DNA of 64,000 bases, taken from the NCBI GenBank assembly GCA_003013855.2, contig ML058477.1:4650001-4714000 (forward strand), read 5' to 3'. Position numbers and translations under genes: made by a program. Shown here one piece after another: positions 10,100 to 21,890 of this stretch. The notes under the pieces are model-generated. The model did not search any database and was not told the DNA's origin. It worked only from the letters and a program-made list of their open reading frames with translations. Source of the stretch: Liriodendron chinense. Lineage: Eukaryota > Streptophyta > Magnoliopsida > Magnoliales > Magnoliaceae. Position 1 is the first letter of the stretch. Every line of letters starts with the position of its first letter.

Positions 10100-11906
10100 T
10101 TAGAAATTTTTGTTTATCCTGCGTAGTCTAATGATCGGCATCGCACCTATGGAAAGATAATTGGCAATGTCAGCATACCATGGTGGATGCGTAGCAACAA
10201 AGAGTTTCTCATCAGGGAATGAGTCCTCAATAGGTGACTCGTCAATGGAATTGGGTAAGACTACGCGGGATAGATGATCTGCCACCACATCTTCTACTCC
10301 CTTCTTGTCCTTGATCTCCAAATCGAATTCTTGAAGGAGTAGGATGCATCTAAGCAAACGGGGCTTGGCATCCTTCTTAGAAAGAAGGTGTTTCAAGCAC
10401 CGCATGATATGTGTAAACGATGACCTTGGATCCTATTAAGTAAGGCTTGAATTTGTCCAAGGCAAAGATGACTGCTAGGAGCTCCTTCTTCGTAGTCGAG
10501 TAATTAACTTGGGCGGGATTCAAGGTCCTACTCGCATAGTAGATAACATGGGGCTTCTTATCCTTCATTTGGCCTAACACCACCCCAATAGCATAATCGC
10601 TCGCATCGCACATCAACTCAAAAGGTACGGACCAATCCGGTGGTTGCATGATAAGAGCGGTTGTCAACTTGTCTTTTAGCTTTGAAAAAGCTAATTGACA
10701 TTTGGCACTCCACTCAAATTGGTTCTCCTTTTGGAGAAGGTTACATAAGGGCCTTGAGATATGACTAAAATCCTTTATGAACCTTCTATAAAAATTGGCG
10801 TGTCCAAGGACGGACCGCACATCGTGTATGCTTTTGGGTGGTGGTAGATTGGAAATTATATCGATTTTGGCCCGGTCTACCTCTATTCCATTAGACGAGA
10901 TGATATGTCCAAGGACTATTCCTCTCTGTACCATAAAATGACACTTTTCCCAGTTTAGGACGAGGTTCTTCTCCTCACACCTTGTCAAGACCAACTTTAA
11001 GTGATTGGGGCACTCATCAAATGTACAACCAAAAATAGAAAAATCGTCCATGAATACCTCGAGAAATTCACCCACCATGTCCGAGAAAATACTCAACATG
11101 CAACGTTGGAACGTGGTGGGTGCATTACATAGCCCGAATAGCATTCTTCAGTATGCGAAGGTGCCAAAAGGGCATGTAAAGGTGGTCTTCTCTTGGTCCT
11201 CTGGGGTTATTTCAATTTGGTTGTACCCGAAATAGCCATCTAGGAAGCAATAATGGGAGTGACCCGCTAACCTCTCCAAAATTTGATCTATGAATGAGAG
11301 GGGGAAGTGATCCTTCCTAGTGACCGTGTTTAGCTTCTGATAATCGATGCACATACGTCAATCGGTGGTTACTCTAGTCGGTATAAACTCATTGTTGGCG
11401 TTTTCTACTATGGTAATACCGGATTTCTTAGGGACAACTTGGGTAGGACTCACCCATTGGCTATCCGAGATGGGGTAGATGATACCCACATCTAGTAGCT
11501 TTAACACCTCGGCTTTGACAACCTCCAGCATGTTTGGATTTAGCCTTCTTTGAGGTTGTCTAGTCGTTTTCGCATTTTCTTCGAGGTGTATACGGTGAGT
11601 ACAAATTGAAGAGTCTATCCCCTTGAGGTCCGCTATTGTCCAACCTATGACTCCCCTATGTTTTTTGAGTAGCTCAATCAACTTGAGCTCTTGGTCTTTC
11701 CCTAGGTGTGAGGCAATGACAACCAGGAATGTTTCTTCTTGACCCAAATATACATATTTAAGCTCGGATGGCAATGGTTTAAGATCAAGTTTTGGTGGTT
11801 TGATGTTAGACGGTAGAGGCCTTGATGTGGTTGGTGGCAATCTTTCGAAATGGGGCCTCCACCGGCTAGTACCAACTACCGGTTTCTCAATATTCAATGC
11901 TTGCAC
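10100..11906 (-). pseudogene. Reverse transcriptase and RNase H of Athila-1
   Basis: The N-terminal part (from 11906) has the Athila signature LNPNMLEVVKAEVLKLLDVG and WVSPTQVVPKK. The palm follows with CIDYQKLN, YCFLDGYFGYNQI, PFGLCNAP-type sequence, and FMDD near 11050 as the YxDD equivalent. The connection and RNase H segment reads FELMCDASDYAIG with YYASRTLNPAQVNYSTTKKELLAV. In-frame stops lie near 11355 (a Trp codon now TGA) and 11145 (an Arg CGA now TGA), and there is a frame change near 10400. RT and RNase H copy the element RNA into DNA in the cytoplasmic particle. Confidence 0.9.
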
Positions 11907-11913
11907 AATTTCA

Positions 11914-12532
11914 CTAATGATGGGGGTCTTTGGAATCCTCGAAATGTGTCAAGCATAACTCCAAGCTTTCTAGTGGTTCAAGTTGGAAGAGTTCTTCTTC
12001 TTCAAAAGATTCGAGCATGTTTACCTCGAAGAGCTCGTCGTCATCAACATACATATGCCTTTTGCCCAAGTGGAACACATTCACCTCTAATGTCATGTTT
12101 TCAAAAGATAATTGCATCCCCCGTTCCGAAAATTTATGATTGCGTTTGATGTAGCAAGGAACGGGCGGCCTAAAATCACCAGTATTTGAGTGCTAGCATC
12201 TATAACCGGTTGTGTCCAAGATGATAAAATCCATCGGGTAGTAGAATTTGTCAACTTAGACTAGAACATCCTCAAATATCCCTCTCGGTACACGGATGGA
12301 TCTATCAGCGAGTTGCAACGTAGTTTTGGTGGGTTTTAATTCACCAAGACCCAATTGCTCATATACCAAGTATGGGATCAAGTTTACGCTTGCCCCCAAG
12401 TCTAGTAATGCACGCTCAATCCAATAGTCTTCAATGATACATGAGATTGTGGTACTACCAGGATATTTGAATTTTTGGGGGGGGGGTCTTTTGAGTGAGA
12501 ATAGAACTCACTTGCTCATTTAAGAAGGCCTT
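11914..12532 (-). pseudogene. Protease region of Athila-1
   Basis: Read in fragments on the minus strand: TTLQLADRSIRVPRGIFEDVLV, then a stop, then VDKFYYP..DFIILD and ILGRPFLAT. These are characteristic of the aspartic protease domain of Athila polyproteins, lying between gag and RT. A G10 run at 12477-12486 and several stops interrupt it. The expected active-site DTG/DSG region is not clearly readable. Confidence 0.65.
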
Positions 12533-14316
12533 TTACTGCACATTATATTTGCGTTTAGTTGTGCATAGGTCCTTTAGAAACTTGGCATAAGGGGGGATTT
12601 GTTTGATAGCATCAAGCAATGGAATGTTGATCTTGACTTGTCTGAAAATCTCTAAAATGTCATGAGAGTTTGAGAGAGATTTTGGAGCAACTAATCTCGA
12701 AGGGAATGGTGCTATGGGCTTGTAAACGCGTTCCGTTTCTTGTGGGGCTAAGTTAGATCCGTCCTCATCCTCAGAATTTACCGGATCATTAGGCTTGTCG
12801 GCCTTCACCAGAATAGTTTTGTCAATTTTTTTACCACTTATAAGAGCTGTGATGGATTTAGCTTTCTCCATATGTTGGTTGGAGAGATTAGGAATGCTTA
12901 CTTCATGTACTTGCTTTAGATTGGGCTGAGGTTAGGCCGGAAAGGTCCCTTCCCTATCATTCAAGTGTCCCTTAATCTCATCAACCAAGACTTTAAGCTC
13001 TTGGAACATTTGCTTATTTGATTGATTGATTTGCATTTGCCCTTACATAAATGCATTTAAATTATCCTCCATTGAGAATTCAGGTGGGGCCCTATTTTGC
13101 ATGGGTGGCCCTCCTTGAGAGTTAGTGGGATTGCCCGTGGGAGCATTCTTCCAACTGAAATTAGGGTGGTTCTTCCAAGTAGAGTTGTACGTGTTACCCA
13201 CCGGTCCATTAAAAGGCCGTTGATAACCATATGTGGCATTCGCATTGTTCTTGTGACACCTCTTGAAACGCGGGAATTGTAGGACAATCTTGCGTAGCGT
13301 GTATATTAGAGAAACAAATCCCACACGTGTTCTCAATAGCTTCATTGGACTTTGAAACTCCACTCTTACTAAGTTCCATGGCCTTGATCTTTATTGTGAG
13401 GCTGGCTAACCTTGCATTCACATCATCTTCCTCCTTAAGAATATAAATCCCTCCTTTCTCTTTTTCTTGAGGAAGCTTGGGGTTATTAGATTAGTCCGAG
13501 GTATCCCATGATTGAGCATTCTCGGCCAACATATCCAAATAACTCCAAGCTTCATCTGGATTTTTGCTCATAAACTCGCCGTTGCACATCATCTCTACAG
13601 ATTGGCGCATATTGGAACTTAATCCATCATTGAAGAAGTTTATGATTCGCTAACTTTCGTAACCGTGATGTGGGCAAGCAAGTAGGAGGTCCTTAAACCT
13701 TTCCCAACACCGAAAAATTCATTATGGCTCTTCGAAGGGTATTTGTTTTATGAGCTGGGAAGAACTTTTTCAAGAATTCCCGGGTCATCTCGTTCCATGA
13801 CCTTATCGAGTGTGGTCTAAGAGAGTGAAGCCAAGTCTTGGCTCTTTCTTTCAATGAAAAGGAAAAAAGTTTAAGTTTAATAGCATCTTCGGAAACATTA
13901 GTGTATTACAAGGTAGCTACCACTTCTTTAAACTCCTTTAAGTGTAGGTATGGGCTCTCAGAGTCTAGCCCATGGAGCTTTGGTATGAGTTGAATTACTC
14001 CCAGCTTTATATCAATGTTTCCCCCGGTTGGTGGTAAGACCACGCACGAGGGTGTAGTTGTATGGGCCGATTGTAGGTAATCCTGTAAAGATCTCATTGG
14101 AGGAACATTATGTACCTCAGTCTCTCCTACTCCCTCTTGATTTGCGTTTGTAGTTCGAGTGGGAGGGAGGATTCCCTAATGGAAATTGATCCATACTTCC
14201 CAAATTTTCACGATGTTCAACAGATTTTCGGATTCGTCTATGAATGGAGAGTGGTCCAACTAAACCACCTTTGGATTGGAGATGATTGTTGTGTTCACGT
14301 TCCCAATGGGACATAA
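12533..14316 (-). pseudogene. Gag of Athila-1
   Basis: The segment at 14097-13906 holds LGVIQLIPKLHGLDSESPYL and HLKEFKEVVATL, a typical Athila gag start. A CCHC zinc knuckle, CGICFSNIHATQDC, lies near 13290-13335. A proline/asparagine-rich region and a segment with GKKIDKTI (12871-12533) follow. Reading frame changes occur at several points, so no full Gag could be made. Gag would form the particle and bind genomic RNA. Confidence 0.8.
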
Positions 14317-14522
14317 ACTACACTTTCTAAAATCTAAACTAATCCTAAGTCCTAAAATAAAAAATCTAAAAATTGAAAATCTGCAAAAAGCACTAAGTTA
14401 GAAGGATGTTACCCGATTCGTTTGAACTAAAGAAGAAGTCCTATAAAGCAAAACAATTTTGTAGTCCTAGGAAATCAGAAAAACCTATCCACTAAAACAA
14501 TCTAGAACCGTTATCTAAATTC

Positions 14523-14541
14523 CCAGGCAACTGCGCCAAAA
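14523..14541 (-). other. Primer binding site of Athila-1
   Basis: On the minus strand TTTTTGGCGCAGTTGCC follows the LTR end. It resembles TGGCGCCGTTGCC, the tRNA-Asp-type PBS usual in Athila, with one change. Confidence 0.8.
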
Positions 14542-14544
14542 ACT

Positions 14545-15905
14545 TGTTTGCTCGCCTCAAGTGCAAGGCTGCGATGTAGTAATAAATCTCGGTAAGACCG
14601 AGGTCGATCCACAGGGAATTAAAAAAACAACTTTTAAACTATTCCAGCAACTAGGATTATAATAATTAAGAGATTCAATTGAGAGAGTCATCTTAAACAG
14701 TAGTTTAGGAAAACCAGCAATTAAAGGAACTAAGGCTTTTAAGGATCCACTTGTAGCAATCCCATGTCAATCTAATCAATCCAAGTATAAAACACATCTA
14801 GATTTGAAGTTTTATCTCTCATCTAGTTAGAAGATAAAGCATTAAACACATTCAATCCCACTTAAGTTGAACTTTCAAGTTCTAGTCCTATTCAATCACA
14901 TAGCATTCAAAATCATAGCCTTTGGAGTAACAGTCATGCCTATGGACTATGGCATGCTCAAGGGTTACCAAAATTCGAATCTAATCAAGCAAAAACATGA
15001 TAATCTCAGAGAATTGCAAGGAATCCATGTCCGAAGCACATGAACTCTCATAAAACGTTTAAAAATATCAACTTTATATAAACTAGAACATTCAAAATTC
15101 AAACTTAAAGTGAAAGTACTTGAATCAAACTGAATTAAACATGAAATTAGCTATAAGCTTCACCTCTCAACCCTAACTAAGAGGTTCTAGCCGAGCATTG
15201 TCATACTACAACTAGAAATCAAAGAAAAAACTAAAAAGCATAAAAACCTAGATTTGGGAGATTTGCAGACGGTCCACGATGGCTCCCTTCACCTCCCATG
15301 AAGTTCCTCAGCTTCTATGATGCTCCAAGGAGAGACCCTAGGTGTCCTTTTATAGTGGGGAAGCTCTACCGCATCGAAATCTTTTAGAATTACGTAGGAT
15401 TACGCACTTGCACAGAAAAACTCGGAGTTTCAAAATAGAAAGCACTGTTTAGCATGGCCGACCAGTCACGACCGGTCGGATCTGTCTGTTACAAGTCCAA
15501 TGTGCACAGGGAGGTCCCTAACCTGATGGCCGACCGGTCTCGACCCGTCAGACCAAACTAGTCCTTTGTCCAGCGACCTTCAGAAGGTGAGCAGCAAGGT
15601 GGCCGACTGGTCAGGACCGGTCATGGCTCCCTTGGCTGACCGGTCATGACCAGTCGGACCTCTGTTTTTCACAACTTCTTTCTTTCTTTCCTCTTCTCTC
15701 TCTTCTACTTGCTTTCTTCTTTCTTTGGTCCTCCTTCTATCATCAATAGAAGTCCTCTAATTGGGTCTTTTAAAGCATCAATTGGGTGAAGTCGCTCTCA
15801 TTCCTATAATTACAAAACAAGCATTAGATGAGTCTTTTAAACATGCAAACCATGCATATAATGTGATGTAATAGGCTAGATCATGTATAAATTGGAGGCT
15901 CAACA
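14545..15905 (-). repeat. 5' LTR of Athila-1
   Basis: Full-length copy (1361 bp) of the LTR at 6460-7736. Bases 15456-15660 hold a cluster of short inverted motifs around GACCGGTC and GACCAGTCGG. A pyrimidine-rich tract follows at 15670-15735. The transcription signals were not resolved. Confidence 0.93.
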
Positions 15906-16640
15906 CTTCATTTTAGAGAAAATAGATAATGGGATCCATCTAACATGGGGATAGCTACACTGCAGAGACCTGCTCGTTTATTACCTAGTCGATGCTTGGT
16001 GCAAAGAGATGCTCAACAGGTGTGGTTCGAACTAGATCACTTTCAGGAGTTGAAGCTAACTTTTCCAAGGAGTCAGCTAGTTTGTTTTCTACTCGAGGGA
16101 TGTGAATTAGCTCATATTTGTTGATTTTGGCAAGCAATTCTAATACTTTGGATTTGTAAGTGACCATTCTTTCTTCTTTTGTTTCGAACTCGTTAATCAC
16201 CTGATTTACAACGAATTGAGAATCGCTATGAATGAGTAAGTTTTTTTATCATGAGGACATTAGCTAATTGCAGACCAGCGATCAAGGATTCATACTCTGC
16301 CTCATTATTTGAAGCATGAAAATCAAACCGCAAGGTATATTCGAACTGCGATTCATTTGGGGCAATGAGGATCAATCCTGTCCCACTCTCGGATGAACAG
16401 GATGACCCATCCACATAAAGTGACCAAGATAGTTGCTCGGATGTTAAAAGTTTTGTTTGAGTAGGTTTGACAGGAGGAATTGTTGCTTCGATATGAATAG
16501 GTACTGGATGTGTGAACTCAGCAATGAAATCTGCAACAGCTTGTCCTTTCACAGCAGTTCGCGAACAAAAATCAATTTCATGTTCACTGAGTTCGATTGC
16601 CCATTTGGTTAATCGTCCAAACACTTTTAAGTTTTTGAAG
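15906..16640 (-). pseudogene. Archaeal-type RNase H and linker of Tat-1 pol
   Basis: From 16624: FGRLTKWAIELSEHEIDFCSR, then LYVDGSSCSSESGTGLIL, SNNEAEYESLIAGLQLAN, then across a frame change the NEFETKEERM and IHIPRVENKLADSLEKLAS segments. The DGS, NEAEYE and HIPR..N..AD motifs define the extra RNase H found in Tat-clade elements. 15906-15984 is the start of the linker to integrase, continuing at 6459 beyond the Athila insertion. A frame change near 16226 and several stops kill the frame. Confidence 0.82.
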
Positions 16641-17821
16641 GACTTGTCTTAGAGGTTGGTCTGTAAGGACCATTATGGGATGGGCTGGAAAGTAAGGTCA
16701 TAACTTTCGTGCTGCGACCACTAAGGCTAAGGCGAGCTTTTCGATGTCAGGGTATCTAGTTTCAACATCTATTATTGAACGGTTGGCGAAATAAACGGGT
16801 TTCTATAACCCGGAGTCTTCTCTTATTAAGGCGGTGCTAACGACCGTAAGAGACGCAGCTAAATAGAGGAAAAGTTAGCAGGTTTGGACAGGATGAGTGG
16901 TGTGCCCATATATTGCTTCAGTTGTTGAAAGGCTTCTTCACATTGCTGGGTCCAGGTCCAGTTGGACTTTGTGGTTACTCACAGTAGCTTAAAAAAAGGT
17001 ATGCACTTGTCGGATGCACGTGAGATGAACCGATTCAAGGACGCAATGCGTTCGGCCAAGCGCTACACTTCTTTAACTGTAGAGGGTGATTTCATCTCTA
17101 TTAAGGCTTTTATTTTCTCAGGATTGGCCCCAATGCCTCATCACCCGACCATAAATTCGAGAAAATTTTCCATAAAGACCCCAAATGCACATTTTTCTAG
17201 GTTCAGCTTCATTCGATACTTCCGCATAAGATTAATGGCTTCACGTAGGTCGTTGAGATGATCGTCTGCTATAACACTCTTTACGAGCATATCGTCAATG
17301 TATAGCTTCATAATCTTGCCAATTTGTGCAGCAAACATCTTGTTGACTAGTCGTTGGTAAGTGGCCCCAGCATTCTTAAGACCGAATGGCATTACCTTGT
17401 AACAATATAGGCCACGGTCTGTAATAAAGGCTGTCTTCTCACGATTAGGTAGATGCATCATGATCTGGTTATAACCAAAATAAGCGTCCATGAAACTAAG
17501 TAGAGCGTGCCCAGCCGTTAAATCAACTAACTAGTCAATGCGTGGGGTCGAAAAACTGTCTTTTGGACACGCTTTGTTCAGATCAGTATAATCTATACAC
17601 ATCCTCCATTTGCCATTTGCTTTACGAACGAGGACGACGTTTGCGACCCATTCAGGGTAATCGACTTCTTCAATGAAATCAACAGCCAGCAACTTGCCGA
17701 CTTTTGTTTTCATGACCATTTGTCTTTCGGTTGTGAATGCACGTCGACGCTGATGGATGGGTTTAAATTTCGGATCAACCTTCAGTCGATGAACAACAAC
17801 TACGGGGTTGATGCCTAGCAT
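16641..17821 (-). pseudogene. Reverse transcriptase and first RNase H/connection of Tat-1
   Basis: From 17821: the segment VDYPEWVANVVLVRKANGKW, then MCIDYTDLNKACPKDSFSTP, MDAYFGYNQIMMH, MPFGLKNAGATYQ and YIDDMLVKS (YIDD catalytic motif). The connection domain, down to 16641, is broken up. Near 16697-16710 it reads ...AARKL, then TGA where Tat-2 has Arg (CGA). This copy keeps CGA at the earlier codon that is TGA in Tat-2 and Tat-3. Confidence 0.88.
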
Positions 17822-18560
17822 ATCTTTATGCGACCAGGCGAAGACGTCTTAATATTCAACCAAAAAACTGGTTAAGTGAGCTCGAAAGATATGGTCCAGA
17901 GATGACCCAACATGGACTTTTTTGGTCGGGTTCCGCCTTGGATAATTGGACTTCAACAGTTTCTTCCCCTGTAGCTCCTGCTTGGTGTGTATCTTCCCTT
18001 GGGTCCAATGTTGTCACGATTGAAGAGCCTGGTGAATCTCCTGCAATTGTCATAATAAGAGTGACTTGGACGCTCTTCCGATCTTGAACCGCTTCTTTTT
18101 TGTTCCCTCTAACTACTTCGACACCATTCGAAGTGGGAAATTTGACGAACAAGTAGAGGGGATGCAAAGATGCCCCCTAGATTGATGATGATGGTCGTCC
18201 CAAGATGGCATTATACGCGGATTTTTTATTTACAATGAGAAAATTGATAAATATGGTAATCTTGGCAGGGGCCTCGTCAAAAGTGACAAGGAGGTAGTTC
18301 CTTCTAGTATGAGCACCTCACCTCCAAAGCCGGTGAGGGATGTGAAGATTGGCTTGAGAATGTTTTTGGCGAGACCCATCTGGTCATAGGCTTCCAAATA
18401 GAGTACATCTGCAGAGCTACCTGTATCCAAAATGATACGATGGGTTAGATAGTTAGCTACCTTTAATGCCACTACGATGAAATCTTCGTGGGGGAAGTGA
18501 ACCCTTCGGCGTCTTTATCAGAAAAGGAGATCGGCTGATGATTTGATTTTGATGAGCTGG
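17822..18560 (-). pseudogene. Protease and PR-RT linker of Tat-1
   Basis: LDTGSSADVLYLEAYDQMGL near 18420 gives the retropepsin active site DTGSS. LMALKVANYLTHRI-type sequence precedes it, and SAYNAILG-like and HPLYLFVKFPTSNGVEVVRG segments follow. The linker has GEETVEVQLS. Frame changes separate the pieces. The protease would cleave the Gag-Pol precursor. Confidence 0.8.
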
Positions 18561-20244
18561 ATGATTTCTCCATCCAGTAAACATGTTGAGATTTTTTATA
18601 TGCTTTGCGGACATAGGCTTTCCTCGCGGCCTGAGAATCAACTCCACAAGCTTGACCACCCACTATGGATCTGATTTCACTAGCTGGCTCTGCATCTTCT
18701 TGCGACTGATGACGTTGTGGCAACCTTTCCCTCAGGTTTAATTTTCATGACGCGTTGATGTGCTAGGTTTCTGAGGGGAATGATTCCGCTATGTGACATA
18801 GTCACGAAGGTGCCCCCAGTGAATAAAGGTCTCTATTTGATCTTTGAGGGATATACATTCTTGGGTATTGTGCCCATGATCTTTGTGGAAGTAGCAAAAC
18901 TTCCTCTTGTCTCTCTTCTCTGGATCTGATTTGATCCTCATGGGCCATGACATAAGATTTGTTCTTGATCTCCATCAGTAACTTCTCTGGAGATCGATTG
19001 AGAGGAGTATAGTTATGATATCTCCCTGTGTATGGCTTCCTAGGAGAACGATCACGTTGATCACGATGATACTTCTTGTCGGAAGAATATGCTTCTTTGA
19101 ATTTACATTTCTTCCCTTGCCCATCATGACGAGCGAGAGCTACTTCTTTAGCGTTAATGTATTTTTGGGCCTTAGATTGAAACTTGGCCATCATTTTTGG
19201 AGGATTTTTATCCAGGGTGAATCAGAACCTTTCGCTACTAATAATTACGATCAGAGCAGTAAGGCCTTTATCCTCAGTGTAACCTTCCGTCTGAATGGCT
19301 TTTGCTATGAATTGAACTGTAAATTCTTTAATCGTCTCATTGTAGCACTGCTTCAGATCTACAGATGAGACGTTGGTTTCTTTGTGCGGATGCTTCCCAT
19401 AAACTGAGATAGGAGAGCTCCGACAATTGAGAAAAAGAATTTATCGATCGGGGCTTTAGACCACAAAACCAGGTGCGCGCAGCATCCTTAAGAGTTAAAG
19501 AGAAGGCTCTACACATAATCTCTAAGCTGTATCCTTCTAACTCCATGAGAGACCTGTACGTTTCTAGATACTCGAGAGGATCGCCAATGCCGGTATACGG
19601 GACTATATTGGGCGTTCGATATTTCTTGGACAAAGGAGCCTCCATAACTTGATGAGTAAAGGGAGGCTCTCTTGGTGAATTGATGTGAGAGTCGTTATCG
19701 AAAGGTTAGATTGATATCGTTGCTCAATGTGGGAGAAACGATCTTCGATTTTTCTAAGATCTGGCAGAGTATAACTGGAGGTTTTGGTGTTAGGCTCTTC
19801 CAATTGATGCTGCCTAGATACACTAGAGCGAATGGTCTGCGGATGCTGTGTTAGAGCTCGAGTGTCATGGGTGACACAGTTTGGAGGGGGGTTATGTTGC
19901 CCTTGAAGTCCGTCTGGCGAATGCATGGAAGCTGCAGGTGTAGGTTGCAATGGTGGTCCCTCTGGGGCTTGTTGTGGTTGAGGAAAGCATTGATCAAACC
20001 GATTTGTGAGATTCTGGAACCCGAATTGAAGAGTGAGGAGAGCATCTCCCAGATAATGCATAGCACCATCTAAACCACCAGACAAATCTTGGAACGGATT
20101 TTGGACCACATGATCCAACGTATTGGGTAGCAATGGAGGAACTCCTAACGTGGACCGAGGATGATTTGGATCTGGTTCAAAGGCTTCAACCGGAGGCAAT
20201 GTCTGCCTTGAGGTGGAGGGATGGTTGGTTTTCTTCAGAGGCAT
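18561..20244 (-). pseudogene. Gag of Tat-1
   Basis: The probable start is the ATG at 20244, giving MPLKKTNHPSTSRQTLPP, shared with Tat-3 (62751) and Tat-2 (22770). A proline/glutamine-rich N-terminal arm follows, then the retrotransposon gag domain (PLSKKYRTPNIVPYTGIGDP, LTLKDAARTWFCGLKP), a coiled, lysine-rich tail (KAQKYINAKEVALARHD) and a knuckle of the form CxxHx4Hx4C near 18850-18890. Broken by frame changes near 19600 and 19340 and by several stops. It is useful as reference for what Tat-2 lacks. Confidence 0.82.
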
Positions 20245-20288
20245 GATGGAAGGTAAGAGATATAATAGTGAGAATGAATTAGACGTCG

Positions 20289-20306
20289 TTCCCACAGACG
20301 GCGCCA
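20289..20306 (-). other. Primer binding site of Tat-1
   Basis: The minus strand reads TGGCGCCGTCTGTGGGAA, three bases after the LTR end. The first nine bases match the TGGCGCCGT start of a tRNA-Asp-type PBS. Identical to the Tat-2 PBS. Confidence 0.85.
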
Positions 20307-20309
20307 ATC

Positions 20310-20505
20310 TGTTGACGTAAAAAACTGGTGATAGATTCTCCTTCCTATAATCCACGATCCTCCTGAAGATAGCTCCTCCCTTTTATCTGTAAATCACAGA
20401 GAAAACTAGGGGTGGCCGACGCTCAGCCATTAGCCCTCCGATGCTTAAGTCAGTAATGGACTTCAGCAAAGATGAAGTGTGAAACGTGGGCTGAGATGTT
20501 GTGTA
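20310..20505 (-). repeat. 5' LTR of Tat-1, segment 1 (interrupted by hAT)
   Basis: Starts TGTTGACGTAAAAAACTGG in plus orientation and matches 1677-1850 of the 3' LTR. It ends in GTTGTGTA (20498-20505), the left copy of the hAT target duplication. Confidence 0.92.
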
Positions 20506-21121
20506 TAGGGCTGCACATCGATTCGATCAATTCAGATGAAATTGAAATTGAGTTGATCTTAAATTTTTAAAATTGAAATTGAAATTGAATTGATCTTAAT
20601 TTTGAAATTTCGAATTGAAATTGAATTGACCCAATTTTTTTGTAATTGAATTGAGATTGAATTGATGAATTTTTCGATTCAATTCGATTCGATTTTTCAC
20701 ACATTGCAATTTGAAAAATTATAGGTTTTGTAGGCTTGGATTTTATAGTACCTCAAATAGTAATATTAGTAGAAATACTTCTTAAAACATATTTATAATA
20801 ACTAGTCCATACATGGAAATTAGAAAGATCGTATTGATCCAAAGCTTTTGAGGCCCGAAAAAATCTTTTTAACGGTTATTCATCACTCTTTCTCTTGGTA
20901 TGGTCCACCTGAGATTTGATCTTCTTATCATTTTGGATCATGTCCTAAAATGAGATGTAAAATTAGATGGACGAAATGGATATATAAAAACTACATCAAG
21001 GTAGGCCCCACATGGTAGGGGTAACAACCACTAAGTTGTTACCAACATAACACTTAATTCACTCTTGGGTGAACTTTAAATTACACACTAAGTTAGTACG
21101 CTTTTGTCATACTGAGTAAAC

Positions 21122-21560
21122 TTAGTCGGGCCTACTTTGAATGCATTTGGTTTACCACACTGTCCATTCGTTTTGCCTGCTCATTTTAGCCGTTGAGCCC
21201 AAAATTGAAGCATATCCAAAACTTGGGTGGACCATGCCACATGAAATAGTGGGAATAATGATTTCTACCGTTAAAACCTTCCTAGGGCCCACAGTGACAT
21301 TTATTTGTCATCCAACTTATTTGTAAGATCAGGTAGACATGTATGAATGAAAAACACAAATATCAGCTTGATTCAAAACTTTCGTGGCCTATAATAATTT
21401 TTTAATGTTAGATGTTCAATTCACATTGTTTCCTGTGGTGTGTGCCACTTGAGCTTTGTATACACTTCAATTTTGGGCTCGAGCCATAAAATTATCTTTT
21501 AAAGTGGATGAACGGAGTGGATAAAATGAATAAATCACTATGGGCCCCCACAGAGTTTAC
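21122..21560. repeat. Fold-back repeat copy inside hAT-1
   Basis: Two imperfect inverted arms. The left arm (about 21122-21310) runs from CACTGTCCATTCG through GTGGACCATGCCACATGAAA to the CTAGGGCCCACAG block. The right arm (about 21370-21560) carries the reverse complements TTTCCTGTGGTGTG, GGATGAACGGAGTGGAT and TGGGCCCCCACAG. The same structure recurs across the window. Another half-copy lies at 20895-21010, and a third part at 32005-32190. Confidence 0.7.
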
Positions 21561-21624
21561 TAAGTACGCCAAGTGCATTGAGTTACTAAGTACACAATCC
21601 GATTCATCTTGGACTCTTGGGTGG

Positions 21625-21629
21625 GCATG
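21625..21629. repeat. Target site duplication of Tat-2 (left)
   Basis: GCATG immediately before TGTTATAGGC; the exact copy is at 31976-31980. Confidence 0.95.
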
Positions 21630-21683
21630 TGTTATAGGCAAAATGGTGGAGATAAGATTTCACGCGGAAATGCCCATTTCGCC

Positions 21684-21890
21684 CTCGAGATGATCTGATC
21701 AAGAGTCGCAGAACGGGTAAGGGTGGAGTACGGCTTCGACTCTCGAGATCGTATGCTCGGGAGTCGAAGAATGGATAAGAGCGGGACTGTCCATTCGACT
21801 CTCGAGATTATCTGATCAAGAGTCGAATATTGGATAAGTGCGGGACGTCCATTCGACTCTCGAGCTCACCTGATCAGGAGTCATAGATTA
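21684..21890 (+). repeat. Four ~58-bp tandem units in the Tat-2 LTR
   Basis: Each unit carries (GACT)CTCGAG followed by TGATC-like sequence and AGAGTCG or a variant, so each can form a short hairpin (CGACTCTCGAG against AGAGTCG). They lie upstream of the TATA box, in presumed U3. The same array is at about 30963-31170 in the 3' LTR. Confidence 0.8.

Larger units (their letters stand above)
6460..15905 (-). mobile_element. Athila-1: Athila-clade Ty3/gypsy element inserted in Tat-1 pol
   Basis: LTRs at 6460-7736 and 14545-15905, both TG...CA. Flanks are CTCCA (6455-6459) and CTTCA (15906-15910), a 5-bp target duplication with one mismatch. Removing the element rejoins Tat-1 pol as it reads in Tat-3 near 58430. 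The PBS and the RT/integrase sequence are of Athila type. The order on the minus strand is gag, protease, RT, RNase H, integrase, then a long non-coding 3' region. Multiple stops and frameshifts make it defective. Confidence 0.9.
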
